DNA from: Atherix ibis
Lineage: Eukaryota > Arthropoda > Insecta > Diptera > Athericidae
Assembly: GCA_958298945.1 (NCBI GenBank)
Contig: OY282610.1
Location: forward strand, 45,391,667-45,455,666
DNA length: 64,000 nucleotides
Direction of reading: 5' to 3'
Shown here: piece by piece, positions 37,760 to 49,346 of the stretch
How positions within the stretch are numbered: position 1 is the first letter of the stretch
How the letters are laid out: the number at the start of each line of letters is the position of its first letter
Position numbers and translations under genes: made by a program
Notes under the pieces: generated by a model
The model's database searches: none
The model's input: the letters and a program-made list of their open reading frames with translations, nothing else
Told to the model about the DNA's origin: nothing

Positions 37760-38889
37760 GTTTTGTTTTGATAGTAAGTACAATATATAAAAAAATAGTA
37801 AATATTTTTAAAATAATTTACGTAATTTTTTTTGCAATACGAAAATATTCGTAAAAAATAATCAAAATAATTAAAAGCTAAAATGTGAGTGAAAATGAAA
37901 ATTTCTAGTGTTGCGTAAAACATAAAAAATCATGACAATTTTTTATAATAGATGGCAGGTACGCATTTTGAAAGAATTTTATTATTTATAAAAATGGTTG
38001 TTAGCTGCACTTTTCAAGTACTTTTTCTACTCACAGTTAGGTGTGGTGTTATCATTAAAGAAATATTTTTTTTAGTTAGTAGCAATTGTGGCAATGCAGT
38101 TCAATTTTTGAATATTTTTTCCAAATTCAATATTTAATCATTTACAATTATATTTTAATTTGTTTTTTATTCTTCTTCAAATTTTATAAATATATTTACC
38201 ATATATAAAGCAGAATCTAAGTTACTTCAATTTTTTTATATAATTATTTTTATAAGAACACCTACACTTTCCTTCCATTCCGTACAGTGTTAATAGTAAA
38301 TTGTATATTTTGTAGGTAAAAACTCGCATATCAGATACTCAAGGTCGATTAGTGTTTGTTTTCAATAGTATGAGAACAAAATAATTTTTAAATATATTTT
38401 TGCAAGTAATCAACATTAAATTTTTAAATGGTTTTCTTTTATATTCGGAATATATATTTTGGTAATATTTTTTTCGTTTGATAGTCTTAAATCTATTATG
38501 CGTTTTGTAATTTGATATACAATATAATAGCAATATTTCCACAGAATTCTGCGTTATTTTTAATGAACGAATTCTATGGAAACGCGTATTCTTAATATTA
38601 TTGGATTTTGAAAGTTCATTCTGTATTTGTACCAGAAAATGGAAGTTTTAGTATTTTTTCGCTGTTGACAAATATTTTGGAAATTTTCTATACTACGAGT
38701 ATCTAATGGGACTATAATAATTTTTAGATTTTTATGTTCTTATAAATGAGGCTGCTCGTGCTTGAAAGTATCTATACAAGCGAGCGTGTGATCTCTGATG
38801 GCAGTTGACAGTTATTTTTTTTTAGCTCGCCACGTTTGTATCGGTTCAAATGTACAATAAAAAAACCAATTACGAGTAGTTCATAAATT
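37760..38889. other. AT-rich intergenic DNA, nothing recognised
   Basis: No gene, no defined repeat ends. Lies between the last host gene and the transposon-dense region. Confidence 0.4.
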
Positions 38890-38895
38890 ATGCGT

Positions 38896-39390
38896 GCATT
38901 AGTTAGTCGAAAAAGTTCATGACGTTTTCCGACAAATGGAATTAAAAGCAAATTACTCATCAACCACTTTTAGACGCGCGTTTAAAAGGTAACACTTAAA
39001 ATATTATTGAAATCGTTGCAGTTTATAAAAATTTGTTGTATTTTACAATAACACTTCAACAAAGGCGATAAGGCATTGCAGGCTTGTGAAAAAATGTTCA
39101 CTGTAACAAAATCGGCAGATCGCAAATTGGCGAGCTTCATTCTGGTCAGCCAATTACCGCAAAAAGTTATGGAATTCTCGTAAAAATAGTCCATGACATA
39201 GCTTGTGAATTAAACATTCATCGCCAAATCGTTTTAACATATTTGCAAAAGGCTGCATTTCAAAAGAAACTCATGAATTGAGTGTGAAAAATAAGATGGA
39301 CCGAATTGACATCAGCGACAGGCTGCTGAAGCGCAATGAAATGAAGCCTTTTCTGAAGCGAATCACAACTGGCAATGAAGAACTCAGAGA
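38896..39390 (+). pseudogene. irritans-like mariner, 5' half only
   Basis: Begins with TTAGTCGAAAAAGTTCATGA, the inverse of a segment at 1660-1680, and then encodes in broken frames KALQACEKMF, ELNIHRQIVLTYLQKAAFQK, ELSVKNKMDRIDISDRLLKR and PFLKRITTGNEEL on the plus strand. Sequence similarity stops at about 39390, shortly after the first catalytic region, where GNEE again replaces GDEK. The catalytic C-terminal half is missing. Confidence 0.78.
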
Positions 39391-39394
39391 GTTT

Positions 39395-40075
39395 CATGTT
39401 TTCTGCTAGGCATGCTTGCCGCTAGCTTCTTGAAAGATCGAGTGGTGGCGGGGCGGGGGGGGGAGAGGGGGTTTAGGTGTTGTTGTTTAAAAATTGTACT
39501 GCTGTGGTGTGCTCCCTCATCTATCATAATTAGAAAAAAATTATGCGGGAACATATAGGCGATAATGGAGACATGCGAAGGTGTTAATTTCTCCATAGGA
39601 AGGAAAGAAGCAGACCAGAAAAGAAATGGTGAAAACTAAAGAAAAATTACCAAAAAAAATCTAAAGAAAAGCTATTCAGGGAAAAAGGGAAACTATAGGA
39701 ACTGAGAGGCAAGATAAAAAAATTTGGCAGGAGAAAATAGATCGAAAATTAAAAAAAAACAATCCGAAAACTAAAGAACAGAGAAAAAAGAGGTGAAGTC
39801 GACCGTCGACGTTGGTGGGATAGACATAGCTGGTCTGTTTCTCCCTGGCTATATCTAAAATTTCTCCCTATGACGGCACTACGCGGCCAAAACATATTTG
39901 GAGTGCCCCGTTGTGCTGCAGTACTACCAGGTCGTTTCGTGAGATAATTCTGCCGTTATCATAAATTCTGCTGTTGTTGCAGGATAGAAAGAAATGCAGC
40001 TTCTTACAATATTTTTCTGCTATATTATATTTTTTCTTTTTCTTTTATATCAGGTGATTTATTTGCTGTTTGGTT
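39395..40075. repeat. purine-rich strand-asymmetric block and unclassified DNA
   Basis: A G-rich run (GGCGGGGCGGGGGGGGGAGA type, about 39440-39470) is followed by 39590-39790, where the plus strand is about three-quarters or more purine (GAAAGAAGCAGACCAGAAAA style). The remainder to 40075 has mixed composition with no recognisable protein. Confidence 0.5.
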
Positions 40076-40079
40076 TTTT

Positions 40080-40850
40080 ATGTTTTTATTTTTGACAGAT
40101 TACACATGACATATGGCATGTGTCAAAGTCAAAAGCGCTCAGTCAGTATTGCCAGTTCATCATCAAAATTCGTGCTCTGTGGAGACCATTGATCACCGGC
40201 ATTTCTTGAAATTATCGACTTGCCAAATTTTCCCCGCAATAAATCGACCGTGGCATAAGCTGTGTGGTATGTAGCGCCGTCTTGTTGAAACCACATATTT
40301 GTTAAATCAAAATTTAGGCCATGAAAAGTTCGTTATAATCGATCTGTACTACTGACCATTCACAGTAATGGCAACTCCTTTCTCATTTTGAAAAAAATAA
40401 AGACAGCTGATGCCACCGTGGCATAAACCACACCCAAACGGTCACTTTTTCGTTTGGGCGGAAGTTGTATTTACTCCTCGTAGCAGTGCTGCAATTTAAA
40501 CATTTCCCGTGACTAATTTGTGGATTGGCTTCAGTCCAGTAACGACGATTTTGTTGTTTCACCGATCCAGAGAGATGAAAATGCGCTTCATCTAGGAAGA
40601 TGATAGTCTTGGAAAAATCAGCATCGTTTTAAAGTTATTCCAGAGCGAAATCAGCAAAAACACGGCGTTCAATTCTTGTGTGATAAGAATTTTTTTAGGA
40701 GATAAGCCCAGATACAACCGTAAAATACGCCATGCTCTTGTAGCAGGCGAACCCAAATGTTGAGTACACCTTAAAATCGATAAATTAGGGTCTCCATCAA
40801 CACTTGCCTGAACGTCATATACATCTGCTTGTATTAACAATCAATACCTT
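40080..40850 (-). pseudogene. rosa-type mariner transposase fragment
   Basis: On the minus strand it keeps N-terminal blocks (VQASVDGDPNLSILR, TRAWRILRLYLGLSPKK, ITQEL) and, further on, the VNKQNR-like and WF(N)QDGA regions, parallel to the copy at 2763-4058. Frames shift several times and the C-terminal PPRS..DLTPLD part is missing or too diverged. Terminal repeats were not found. Confidence 0.72.
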
Positions 40851-41507
40851 ATTATAATAATAGGGAAGTTTTCACTAAAGATAAGCGAGTGTAGGATTGA
40901 CTAGAAACTTTTTTCGGTTTTTGCTGGTACCTAGAGTAACATTGAGTGGCTGATCTTGTACTTTTTGCCACCTTTTATTATAACGTCACGAATGCCAGTT
41001 TACTGATTAAAATATTAAATTTAATAAGGTGGACTCGACACCATACAGTCTAATGTAGAAAGTTCTTTTTTTGGTGAATCTGGTAGGAAAAATCTGTCAA
41101 ACCTTCGCAAACGACTTCAAAACCAAGATTTCATGGAAGGAAGATACTCTGACTTTAGAAAGGTGCGGTGTTGTACGTGTGATTTTCAGTTTAAATACTG
41201 CTATAAAAAAAAACGTCTCAGATTAGTGAACCGTTGATGCGATGTTACTCATCATGAAAAGATCCGAGAGGTTAAAGAGTAATCAGAATTTTGTTTTAGC
41301 TGACTTAGTACCTTCTGGTTAACAGCTGTTTTGATCCTTTCCATATATTTTTAATCCATCTCAACCCTCATCTGAGATGAAAAGCATCCAGAACAGATAC
41401 CGGAACAACAGAAAAACTTACTGTCTGGCGTGAATTTTGGTCGGGTCAGACTGCTTTCGAAATGAGACTGGCGCGACGTTAACTGTCAACGTTGAAAAGT
41501 ATAGAGC

Positions 41508-43972
41508 CTTAGATTAAAGAATATACGCAATTTTGTGTACAATTTATTGCGAAGCGGCGAGAAATGGCATTTATTAGATAACTTTTCGTGGATTTTTTTT
41601 TGTAGACATGACACTCACTGCCATCTAGTTCTCATAATAGAAATTTATTGAATTGCAAAAGCAATTTATTTTTCCACATAATCTCCTTTAAGCTCGCTAC
41701 ACTTGGCCCAGCGATGCTTTAACTTTTTTAACCCGTCCAAAAAATACATTTTCTCGAGGGAAGCAAAATAGCCCTCCGTGGCGACGATGACCTCCTCATT
41801 CGACCCAAATCTATTCCCGGCGAGTGATTTTTTCAGGTTTGGTCACAGGGGGCCAAATCTGGAGAGTACGGTGGATAGGGCAGAAATTCGTAGCGCAATT
41901 CGACCAATTTGGCCATGGCGACGGCGGAGGTGTGAGCCGGCGCGTTGTCGTGGTGGAACATTACTTTTTTCTTCGCAAAGCGGGGCCGCTTTTTCTTCAA
42001 TTCGACGTCAAATCGGCCCAATTAGTCAGCATAGTAGCGCCCCGTGATTGTTTTACCCTTCTCGAGGTAATCGATGTGGATCACACCTTGTGAATCCCAG
42101 AAAACGGTGGCCATCACCTTTCCGGCCGATCGAACAGTCTTCGCCTTCTTCGGAGCACGTTCGCCGGGTGAAGTCCACTGTTTCGACTGTTCCTTGGTCT
42201 CTGGTGTGTACCAGTGAATTCATGTTTCGTCGACGGTCACGAAACGACGCAAGAACTGCGCTGGATTGCGCTGAAACAGCGCCAAGCACGTCGCCGATGT
42301 GGTCTCACGGTTGCGCTTGTTTTCCGGTGTGAGCAAACGCGGCACCCATCGCGCCGACAGCTTTCTCATGCTCAGTTCTTCGTGTAGAATATGATGCACC
42401 GTTCCTACTGCGATGCCCACAGTCTCAGCTATCTCGTGAACCTTCAATCGACGGTCTGCCAACACGAGATCATGGACTTTTTTAACGTTTTCCTCCGTAG
42501 CAGCCGTTTTCGGGGCACCTGGGCGTGGCTCATCAAAAACCGACGTGCGGCCACGAACAAACTCGTTGAACCAATTCTTGACAGTCGCCATCGAAGGAGA
42601 AGAGTCACCATACACAGCATCTAAGCGATCTTTAATTTCGCTGCGCGTTTTCCCTTCCAAAAACAAGAATCTAATCACCGAACGATATTGTTCTTTTTCC
42701 ATTTTTGTGCAACCGACCGACACGCTCGCTTTCGAAGGCTCTCAAAACAAAACTAATGAAGGGAATCAAGTGAAACTTTGACAGTAGGCTACTAAAAGAA
42801 TGTACTGCACGATGGTAAATTTCTTTTGTGACAGCAGTTCAATCGGGCGGTGAGACTAAGTACTTGTTGAATGACCCTCGTAACTAGCGTTGTCATTTTT
42901 GAAGTTGTTATTGTGTCACATAGGAAAGTGCAATTTAAAGTGTAATTTTTATCTATTTTATAAATAGTTATATTTTTGATAAAACTTAATATGAAGTTTT
43001 TATTTCAGAAAATTAAGTAATTTATTAGAAATTGCTAGAAATTTGACGAAATGAGGAAACCGGGAATTTCTTTATTTCGGTAAGTTGACATCTTCATTTT
43101 TACTAACCAAAACAACAAATATTTAGTTTGTGATGTGCCTAAATGGTTATTAGTGATTTATTTTATCCAAAAAGTGGTGTAAAAGGCAAAAGTTGGTCAT
43201 TAAATAAATGTAACATAAACAAATCGGATGTTGACAGTTCAATGTTTACCAGAAAATAGTTCAGTGCCGGTGTATATGAAGTGTATGTAAGGAAGTTTAA
43301 GGGGCCGAATTTTTCTGTCTATTTTCCATTGCTTTTTTCATTGTGTTAAAATAAATAAAGTTTATTATTCGGTAAGCTTATTATTTAAATAAATTTGTTT
43401 TGCTTGCTCTATTAGACCATATTATAATGTATTTACTAAATAATATTTTTTTAATTTTTTATAATATTAGTTATTAATTTTTTAAGTACATTCAATTTTT
43501 CATCTTATAATTTAGTTTTAAAGCATTTCCTTTAATGTTGTATACGATTAACTTCTTATTGTGCACATAATTGTTTTTATATAATCAAATAACTTACAAT
43601 TTATATTTTTATATGCTCTTCCACTTTATAATTCTGTTTTAATAAATAATATATAGTGAAATATCTAATAAATAAATAAATAATATTTTAAAATAGAATA
43701 CTGTGTTTTATTATAAATTTCCAAAACTAACTCCATCAAACAACAAAACCCGCAATATTAAAAAATCTATTCGTTTACGCATAAATGACACCGCATATGA
43801 AAAATGGTTTCGAACGAACCGCTTCAATTGCATACTGAAGTTTAAAATTGGCTCCCAATGATTTACGCCGTTTCTGATGTATTGCATGTGTGTGCGTTCT
43901 ACGAATGTATTGCCAACAAAATTTGGACGGAATTTTTGTGTAGAGGCGTATCCAGTTCTTCTTTAATCTAAG
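41508..43972 (+). mobile_element. hAT-like non-autonomous element, copy 1
   Basis: Starts CTTAGATTAAAGAATA and ends TTCTTCTTTAATCTAAG, the family inverted ends. The target is the codon stretch for TATAGAGC in the rosa-type mariner; the right flank reads GTTAGAGC after five extra bases, an imperfect 8-bp duplication. It shares most of its interior with copies at 46946-48353 (opposite orientation) and 61236-63655. A mauritiana-type mariner (41664-42880) sits inside, and about 200 bp of the element next to it is missing compared with copy 2. Confidence 0.85.
41664..42880 (-). pseudogene. mauritiana-type mariner, decayed, nested in hAT-like copy 1
   Basis: Minus-strand transposase from about 42699 (MEKEQYRSVIRFLFLEGKTR) through helix-turn-helix and VTVDET, FHHDNAPAHTS and YSPDLAPCD catalytic motifs to SELKGDYVEK near 41690. 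The Trp after VDET is a TGA stop, another stop follows YYAD, and a frameshift lies after LAPCD. The 5' terminal repeat CGAGGGTCATTCAACAAGTA is present next to TA at 42881-42882. The opposite terminal repeat is missing and the element abuts element sequence at 41664, so a deletion removed both it and flanking DNA. Its GC content is visibly higher than the surroundings. Confidence 0.88.
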
Positions 43973-44187
43973 TATATGTTAGAGCGATGATAACAGTTTA
44001 GTTTTAGCCTTAAAATGGACGATACGAAATTTGGACAGTATCTGATTCTAACAAGACGATGCGACTTGCCGCACAACACTTGAAACATGCGACTTATTGC
44101 AGACGATGTCAGCTAGCCGCCATGATCGTGCAATTTAACGCCCCTCAACTTTTTTTTATGGGACTTCATTAAATCAATGGTCTACAC

Positions 44188-44445
44188 CAGTGGTGGCGAA
44201 CCTTTTTACATGCGAGCAGTTTATTTTTATTTAAAAAAAGACTGTACTGAGCAGTTCTTTTTTAAATTTTTTTAAAAAAAATACCGCATCGTCATTTAAG
44301 AAATTTTCATTTAAAAAAAAAGGTTTAACTGGTAAACCCTATCAAAAATTCAGTCCGGTTATCTTATTTATTAAATAAAAAATCTATTAATTGTTACGTG
44401 ACAACTTAATTGGTAAACAAGTCATTCCTAGATTAGCCACCATGG
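44188..44445. mobile_element. 258-bp hAT MITE in a rosa-type mariner
   Basis: Left end CAGTGGTGGCGAACC is a classic hAT terminus; the right end inverted reads CCATGGTGGCTAATC. Flanks GTCTACAC and GTCTATGC are 6/8 identical, consistent with an old 8-bp target duplication. The mariner coding sequence continues on each side. No coding capacity. Confidence 0.8.
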
Positions 44446-44736
44446 GTCTATGCCAATAAACCGACAACACTTCCCGAGATGCAGAATAGCAGCGGGCAGA
44501 ATTCACGCCGATTAATGTAGAAGAGTTACTAAAACTTGAACCTTATGGATCACCTTCTTAGATAATATTGGTATTAAATGTTAAAGATATTTTCCAAACC
44601 CGATTTATTTAATTTTAAAAAGAGACCGCTCTTAATGAAAAATCCTAGTACAAGATCTGTTCAAAAAGTATCACGAATTTTGAATTTCGGTGGCGTTATG
44701 TTGGTAGATTTTTTTGTGGTGCTATGTTGGTCGAAG

Positions 44737-44815
44737 ACGAGCCAAAACACGTGCAAGCAAAGCAGTCGTCAAAAATTAACTGAACATTCAAAATGGCCGA
44801 ACTTATCGCCATAAG
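44737..44815 (+). repeat. 79-bp direct repeat, left copy
   Basis: Begins ACGAGCCAAAACACGTGCAA and ends TTATCGCCATAAG. It is identical to 45950-46028 except for three single-base differences. It immediately precedes the truncated mariner. Confidence 0.9.
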
Positions 44816-45949
44816 CTCGTAGTGTCGGTAAAGATTTTTTTTGTAAGTAGCATTATCGACAGGAAAGCTGTCAAAATTTCAGCTCGATCCATAACGTAGG
44901 TCAATTTCTATCGTCGATTAAAGTTAACGACATTTATTTGTGCATAACAATGGAAAAAAGCGAGTTTAGGGCTGTCATCAAACATCTCCATTTGAAAGGC
45001 TTAAGCCCGAAAGAAATCAAAGCCGAGTTGGATGCAGTTCATGGCACATCTGCACCTGTGTTTGCGACGGTTTACAATTGGGTGAATGAATTTAAACGTG
45101 GCCGTTCATCCACAAAAGATGAACATCGTTCAGGACGCCCAGTTGAGGTGTCTATTCCTGAAATCATCGACAAAATCCACGATCTGATTTTGAACGACCG
45201 GCGAATTAAAGTGCGCGAATAAGTTGAGGCCACGGGCATATCACAAGGTACAGTCGATTCAATTTTGCATGAAAAATTGTCTGTGAAAAAAATTTCGGCA
45301 AGATGAGTGCCGCGTTTGCTCTCAGAGGAGAATAAACGTAATCATGTAGTGGACTCTGAGGCTATGTTGGCACTCTTTCATCGCAATCCTGCCGAATTCC
45401 TTCGTCGATATGTCACTGTGGACGAAACCTGGATAAAGTACTAAACTCCAGAAACGAAGAGACAGTCATCACAGTGGATTTTCAAGGGTGAACGGGCTCC
45501 GAAGAAGGCAAAAACTGTACCATCGGCCGGCAAGGTGATGACCACGGTCTTTTGGGATTCGCAGGGCATCATTTTTATCGACTACTTGGAAAAAGGAAAA
45601 ACAATAACAAGAGCATATTACGCGTCGTTATTGCAACGGTTGAGTGAGGAAATCAAAGAGAAACGTCCCCATCTGAAGAAGAAAAAAATCCCCTTGCATC
45701 AGGACAATGCGCGTGTGCACACCTGCGCTGTTTTCATGGCCAAAATTGTGGAATTGAGAATGGAATTGTTGCAGCATCCCGCTTATTCATCAGATTTGAC
45801 CCCGAGTGACTATTTTCTTTTCCCCAATCTGAAGAAATGGCTTGGCGGACGACGGTTCACTTCCAACGAGGACGTCATTGCTCAAACGGACGAGTATTTT
45901 GCAGAACTTCCGAAATCCTATTTTTTGGACGGGATAAAAATTTTGGAAA
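44816..45949 (+). pseudogene. mauritiana-type mariner transposase truncated at both ends
   Basis: Very similar to the intact ORF at 58511-59560. It starts with MEKSEFRAVIKHLHLKGL at 44950 but has stops after KVRE (TAA), in SARW (TGA replacing Trp) and after DETW, so the full protein cannot be made. The second half (45535-45948) is open and retains LHQDNARVHT and YSSDLTPSDYFLF. The C-terminus stops at DGIKILEN and runs directly into the 79-bp repeat; the left side also lacks the terminal CGAGGGTCG repeat. Both ends were therefore lost at or after insertion. Confidence 0.88.
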
Positions 45950-46028
45950 ACGAGCGAAAACACGTGCAAGCAAAGCAGCCGTCAAAAATTAACTGAACAT
46001 TCAAAATGGCTGAACTTATCGCCATAAG
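45950..46028 (+). repeat. 79-bp direct repeat, right copy
   Basis: Begins ACGAGCGAAAACACGTGCAA, immediately following the truncated mariner; pairs with 44737-44815. Confidence 0.9.
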
Positions 46029-46130
46029 TAAGAGATATGAGTACCAACATAACGCCACAAAGAAAAAATCAAAAATCGAATATACGTAGGCGAAAATTCA
46101 AAATTCACGATACTTTTTGAACAGACCTCG

Positions 46131-46706
46131 TATTTTTATATTTTTTAATGTGATATAAAGAATTTTATTGAAGTTAATTTTTTTTTTAAATTACACAAAT
46201 TAAACTTTTCGAGGAAAATCAATTTTTTCCAACTAATCTTAAATTTCAATATAAAATTTTTGCTGACTTAATGCATGTTTTTGGTAAGACTATCGTCAAA
46301 AATGAACTGAGCATTTTATTTTCTGCTGAACTTGTTAAAACCATGTTGGATGATGGTACTCACTAATTTGGAATTATTCAGAAGTAAATCAGATCAAATA
46401 TTAGAAAAATCTCATTGAATTCATCCAATTACCAATAACCAATGCCTCTGGTTTGTCTTTACTTTCGAAATGTTCTATTATTAAAAATATTTTCAAACCT
46501 AATAACCCAGTAAATTCTCCATTCTCGTACATTTATAGATTCTTTAAAATATCTTTGAATAATATTAATTTGTTTTTCGTTTTGAACAATCCACAATCCA
46601 ACAATGTCATCATTTTTATCTTTATTAAAGATTAACCTACTGACCAGGTGTGTTCAAAAAAAAATTTGAAATGATTGAAAAGTTTCGAAAATTTTGTAGC
46701 CTTATA
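46131..46706. other. AT-rich DNA between mariners
   Basis: No conserved protein or defined repeat. TGTGTTCAAAAAAAAATTTG near 46650 resembles a mariner terminal sequence, but no partner was found. Confidence 0.35.
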
Positions 46707-46866
46707 TTGGGTGTATGCAAAAGTTATGACCGTTTTTTATGATCCTAGGTAAAAGAATGTTTTCTTCAGAAATGATGAATAGTATCTCCATTGTATAAAG
46801 GATGCTCTCTCTCTACTTTCTATTCAATTTTGGCCTGGCAGTGAAGAGCCCTTGTATTTTTTCAAA

Positions 46867-49269
46867 ATGTCGGTCGATAAAGTGCATTTACGTCATTGTT
46901 TACTTTATGAATTCCGTAAAGACAATACCGTGAGTGTGGCAACCACTTAGATTAAAGAAGAACTGGATAGGCCTCTACACAAAAATTCTGTCCAAATTTT
47001 GTTGGCAACACATTCATAGAACGCACACACATGCAATACAACAGAAACGGCGTAAACCATTGGGAGCCAATTTTAAACTTCAGTATGCGATTGAAGCGGT
47101 TCGTTCGAAACCATTTTCATATGCGATGTCATTTATGCGTAAACGAATAGATTTTTTAATATTGCGGATTTTGTTGTTTGATGGAATTAGTTTTGGAAAT
47201 TTATAATAAAACGCAGTATTCTATTTTCAAATATTATTTATTTATTTATTAGATATTTCAACAATTATGTGCACAATAAGAAGAAAAATTTGATGTACTT
47301 AAAAAATTAATAACTAATATTCTAAAAAAAAAGAAAAAAATATTATTTGGTAAATGCATTATAATATGGTCTAATAGAGCAAGCAAAACAAATTTATTTA
47401 AATAATAAGCCTTCCGAAGAATATACTTTATTTATTTTAACACAATGAAAACAGCAATGAAAAATAGGCTGAAAAATTCGGTACCTTAAACTTTCTTACA
47501 CACACTTTATATACACCGGCACTGTACTATTTTATGGTAAACATTGAACTGTCAACATCGGATTTGTTTACATTTGTTCAATGCCGAACTTTTCAGTTTT
47601 TCACCACTTTTTGGATAAAATATATCACTTAAACCCATTTAGGCACATCACAAATAACATTTTTGTTATTTTATTTACTAAAACTACAGATATCAACTTA
47701 CCGAAAGAAAGAAATTCCCGGCTTCCTCATGTCATTGTAGGAAAAACAATTCTTCACGAAACACTTCATTTTCTGTAATAAAAACTTCTTATTAAATGTT
47801 ATCAATAATAAAACTATTTATAAAAATACTTACTTTTTTTTAAATACTTTATAATATATAAAAACAACACTTTAAATTTCACTTTCAACACTTTATTATT
47901 TTTATCAATGACAAATACCAAAATGACACCGCTAGTTAGATTAGTTCGAGTTGTAATCACTTTTATGGAGAATGGCAGGTTGTAAAACTCTCCGAAAGTC
48001 TACAAAATTGAGGCGCTTTATATTTGAATGATATTTACGAAATCAATAATAAACCTAAAATAGAATTCCATTTTATATCAAAAGATTGTAAAAAAAATAA
48101 AAATTGCCTATCGTTTTGTTTAAATTGTATTTTTATTTCCAATAAGTGAATTAAAAAGAATATAAATTAGGCTTTTGCAATTTAATAAATTTCTATTACG
48201 AGAACTAGATGGCAGTGAGTGTCATGTCTACATAAAAATATCCACAAAAAGCTATGTGATAAATGCCTATTCTCGCCGCTTGGCATGTAATTCTTACACA
48301 AAATTGCGTATACATATACGGTAAGGGCCTATCCAGGTATTCTTTAATCTAAGGGCAACCAAAAACATTTGCGAAGTGTATGGAGCAGATGTCATCAAAG
48401 TTCGACAGGTACGAAGATGCTTTACAAAATTCCGATCTGGGGATTTTTCACTAATTGATAAACCACGTACCGGGCAGCTATTGAAGTCTGATGACGACAA
48501 GTTAAAAGTCATAATTGACACCAATCCACGTCTAACCACCAGGGAGATCGTGTCGATGATGGGACTCAACCAAACAACCGTATTAAGACATTTGAAGCGT
48601 ATGGGGGTGGTTTCGCGGTACGACGTCGGCTGTCAATTTATTGGGTCGTATTTCAACGTGCGTTGCTTTGAGTGCGAGACAAAAACATGAACATTTTTTG
48701 CATCGTTTGGTAATGGGAGATGAGAAATGGGTCGTGTACAACAATGTGACAAGAAATAAACATTGGGCTATACCTGGACAAGCCCCATTAACCACTTCAA
48801 AAGCCGAAATCCATCAAAAAAAGATTGTAAGGGTATTGTGTATTTTGAACACTTGAAACGCAATCAGACAATTACAACAGAACGATATTGTCAGCAATTA
48901 TCCAAATTGAACATCGTCCTTCAAAAGGATAGACCAGAATTGGTAAACAGAAAAGGAGTAGTGTTTCATCACGACAACGCGCGACCACATGTGGCTATGA
49001 TGACCCAACACAAGCTAAATGTGTTGAATTGGGATGTTATCAGGCATCCACCGTATTCTCCAGATCTTGCTACTTCCGATTTTCATTTATTCCGATCACT
49101 GCAAAATTTTTTAAAAGATAAAAAATTTGATACAATAGAGCAGGTAAAAACATCCCTTACTACATTTTTCGCATCAAAATCAACGGAATTTTACACTAAT
49201 GCTATTAATAAGTTGATAGAAAGATGGGAGAAGGTTATAAGAACGGATGGAAATTATATAATTGATTAA
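46867..49269 (+). pseudogene. mariner transposase split by hAT-like copy 2 and two frameshifts
   Basis: The ORF starts at ATG 46867 (MSVDKVHLRHCLLYEFRK) and is cut at the VAT codons by the insert 46946-48353; it resumes KNICEVYGADVIKVRQ. A frameshift lies near 48615 and another near 48832. All three catalytic motifs survive in the separate frames: GDEKW, HHDNARPH and YSPDLATSD. The C-terminus ends at the stop at 49269. The motifs fit the mariner DD34D family; the subfamily is not assigned. Confidence 0.88.
46946..48353 (-). mobile_element. hAT-like non-autonomous element, copy 2 (1408 bp)
   Basis: Ends CTTAGATTAAAGAAGAACTG and, at the right, ATCCAGGTATTCTTTAATCTAAG. A perfect 8-bp target duplication GGCAACCA flanks it at 46938-46945 and 48354-48361. 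It is inverted relative to copies 1 and 3 and is the most compact copy, so it shows the basic structure best. It has no transposase. A short frame near its left end in this orientation (RKPLGANFKLQYAIEAVR, 47050-47105) is followed at about 47205 by an AATAAA signal; related sequence is present in the other copies. Confidence 0.93.
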
Positions 49270-49346
49270 ATAAATAATACAAAGCTAAAAAAAAATGTTT
49301 AATTGTATATGAAAAAAACGGTCATAACTTTTGCATACATCCAATA

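Larger units (their letters stand above)
41360..44560 (+). pseudogene. rosa-type mariner transposase split by two hAT-like insertions
   Basis: Three plus-strand segments belong to one DD41D-type transposase. Segment one, 41360-41507, carries KLTVW and the FRNETGATLTVNVEKYRA block. Segment two, 43985-44187, begins with MIT and holds a degraded LTRR-for-QDG region and SCNLTPLNFFLWDFIKSMVY. Segment three, 44454-44560, begins ANKPTTLPEM. Removing the inserts restores the order and, locally, the frame (YRA|MIT and MVY|ANKP), which shows that the mariner was there first. It was already decaying: PLD reads PLN and there are stops. Confidence 0.82.
44651..46130. mobile_element. mariner-related composite: short element split by a truncated mariner
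   Basis: The outer ends are inverted (left CAAGATCTGTTCAAAAAGTA, right inverted CGAGGTCTGTTCAAAAAGTA) and flanked by TA at both sides, as for a Tc1/mariner element. Inside lies a truncated mauritiana-type mariner (44816-45949), bordered by a 79-bp direct repeat (44737-44815 and 45950-46028). Apart from the inserted mariner the outer element would be only about 270 bp with no coding capacity. Confidence 0.8.
46707..49344 (+). mobile_element. mariner with 30-bp terminal repeats, disrupted by a hAT-like element
   Basis: Ends are inverted copies: left TTGGGTGTATGCAAAAGTTA continuing TGACCGTTTTTT, right inverted TTGGATGTATGCAAAAGTTA with the same continuation. TA flanks each end (46705-46706 and 49345-49346). 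Without the inserted 1.4-kb element the length is about 1.23 kb, normal for mariner. Confidence 0.92.

Noticed and set aside
41778..42781. Several plus-strand open frames of 77-94 codons
   Set aside because: They lie antisense to the GC-richer mauritiana-type mariner and have no protein-like pattern of their own.
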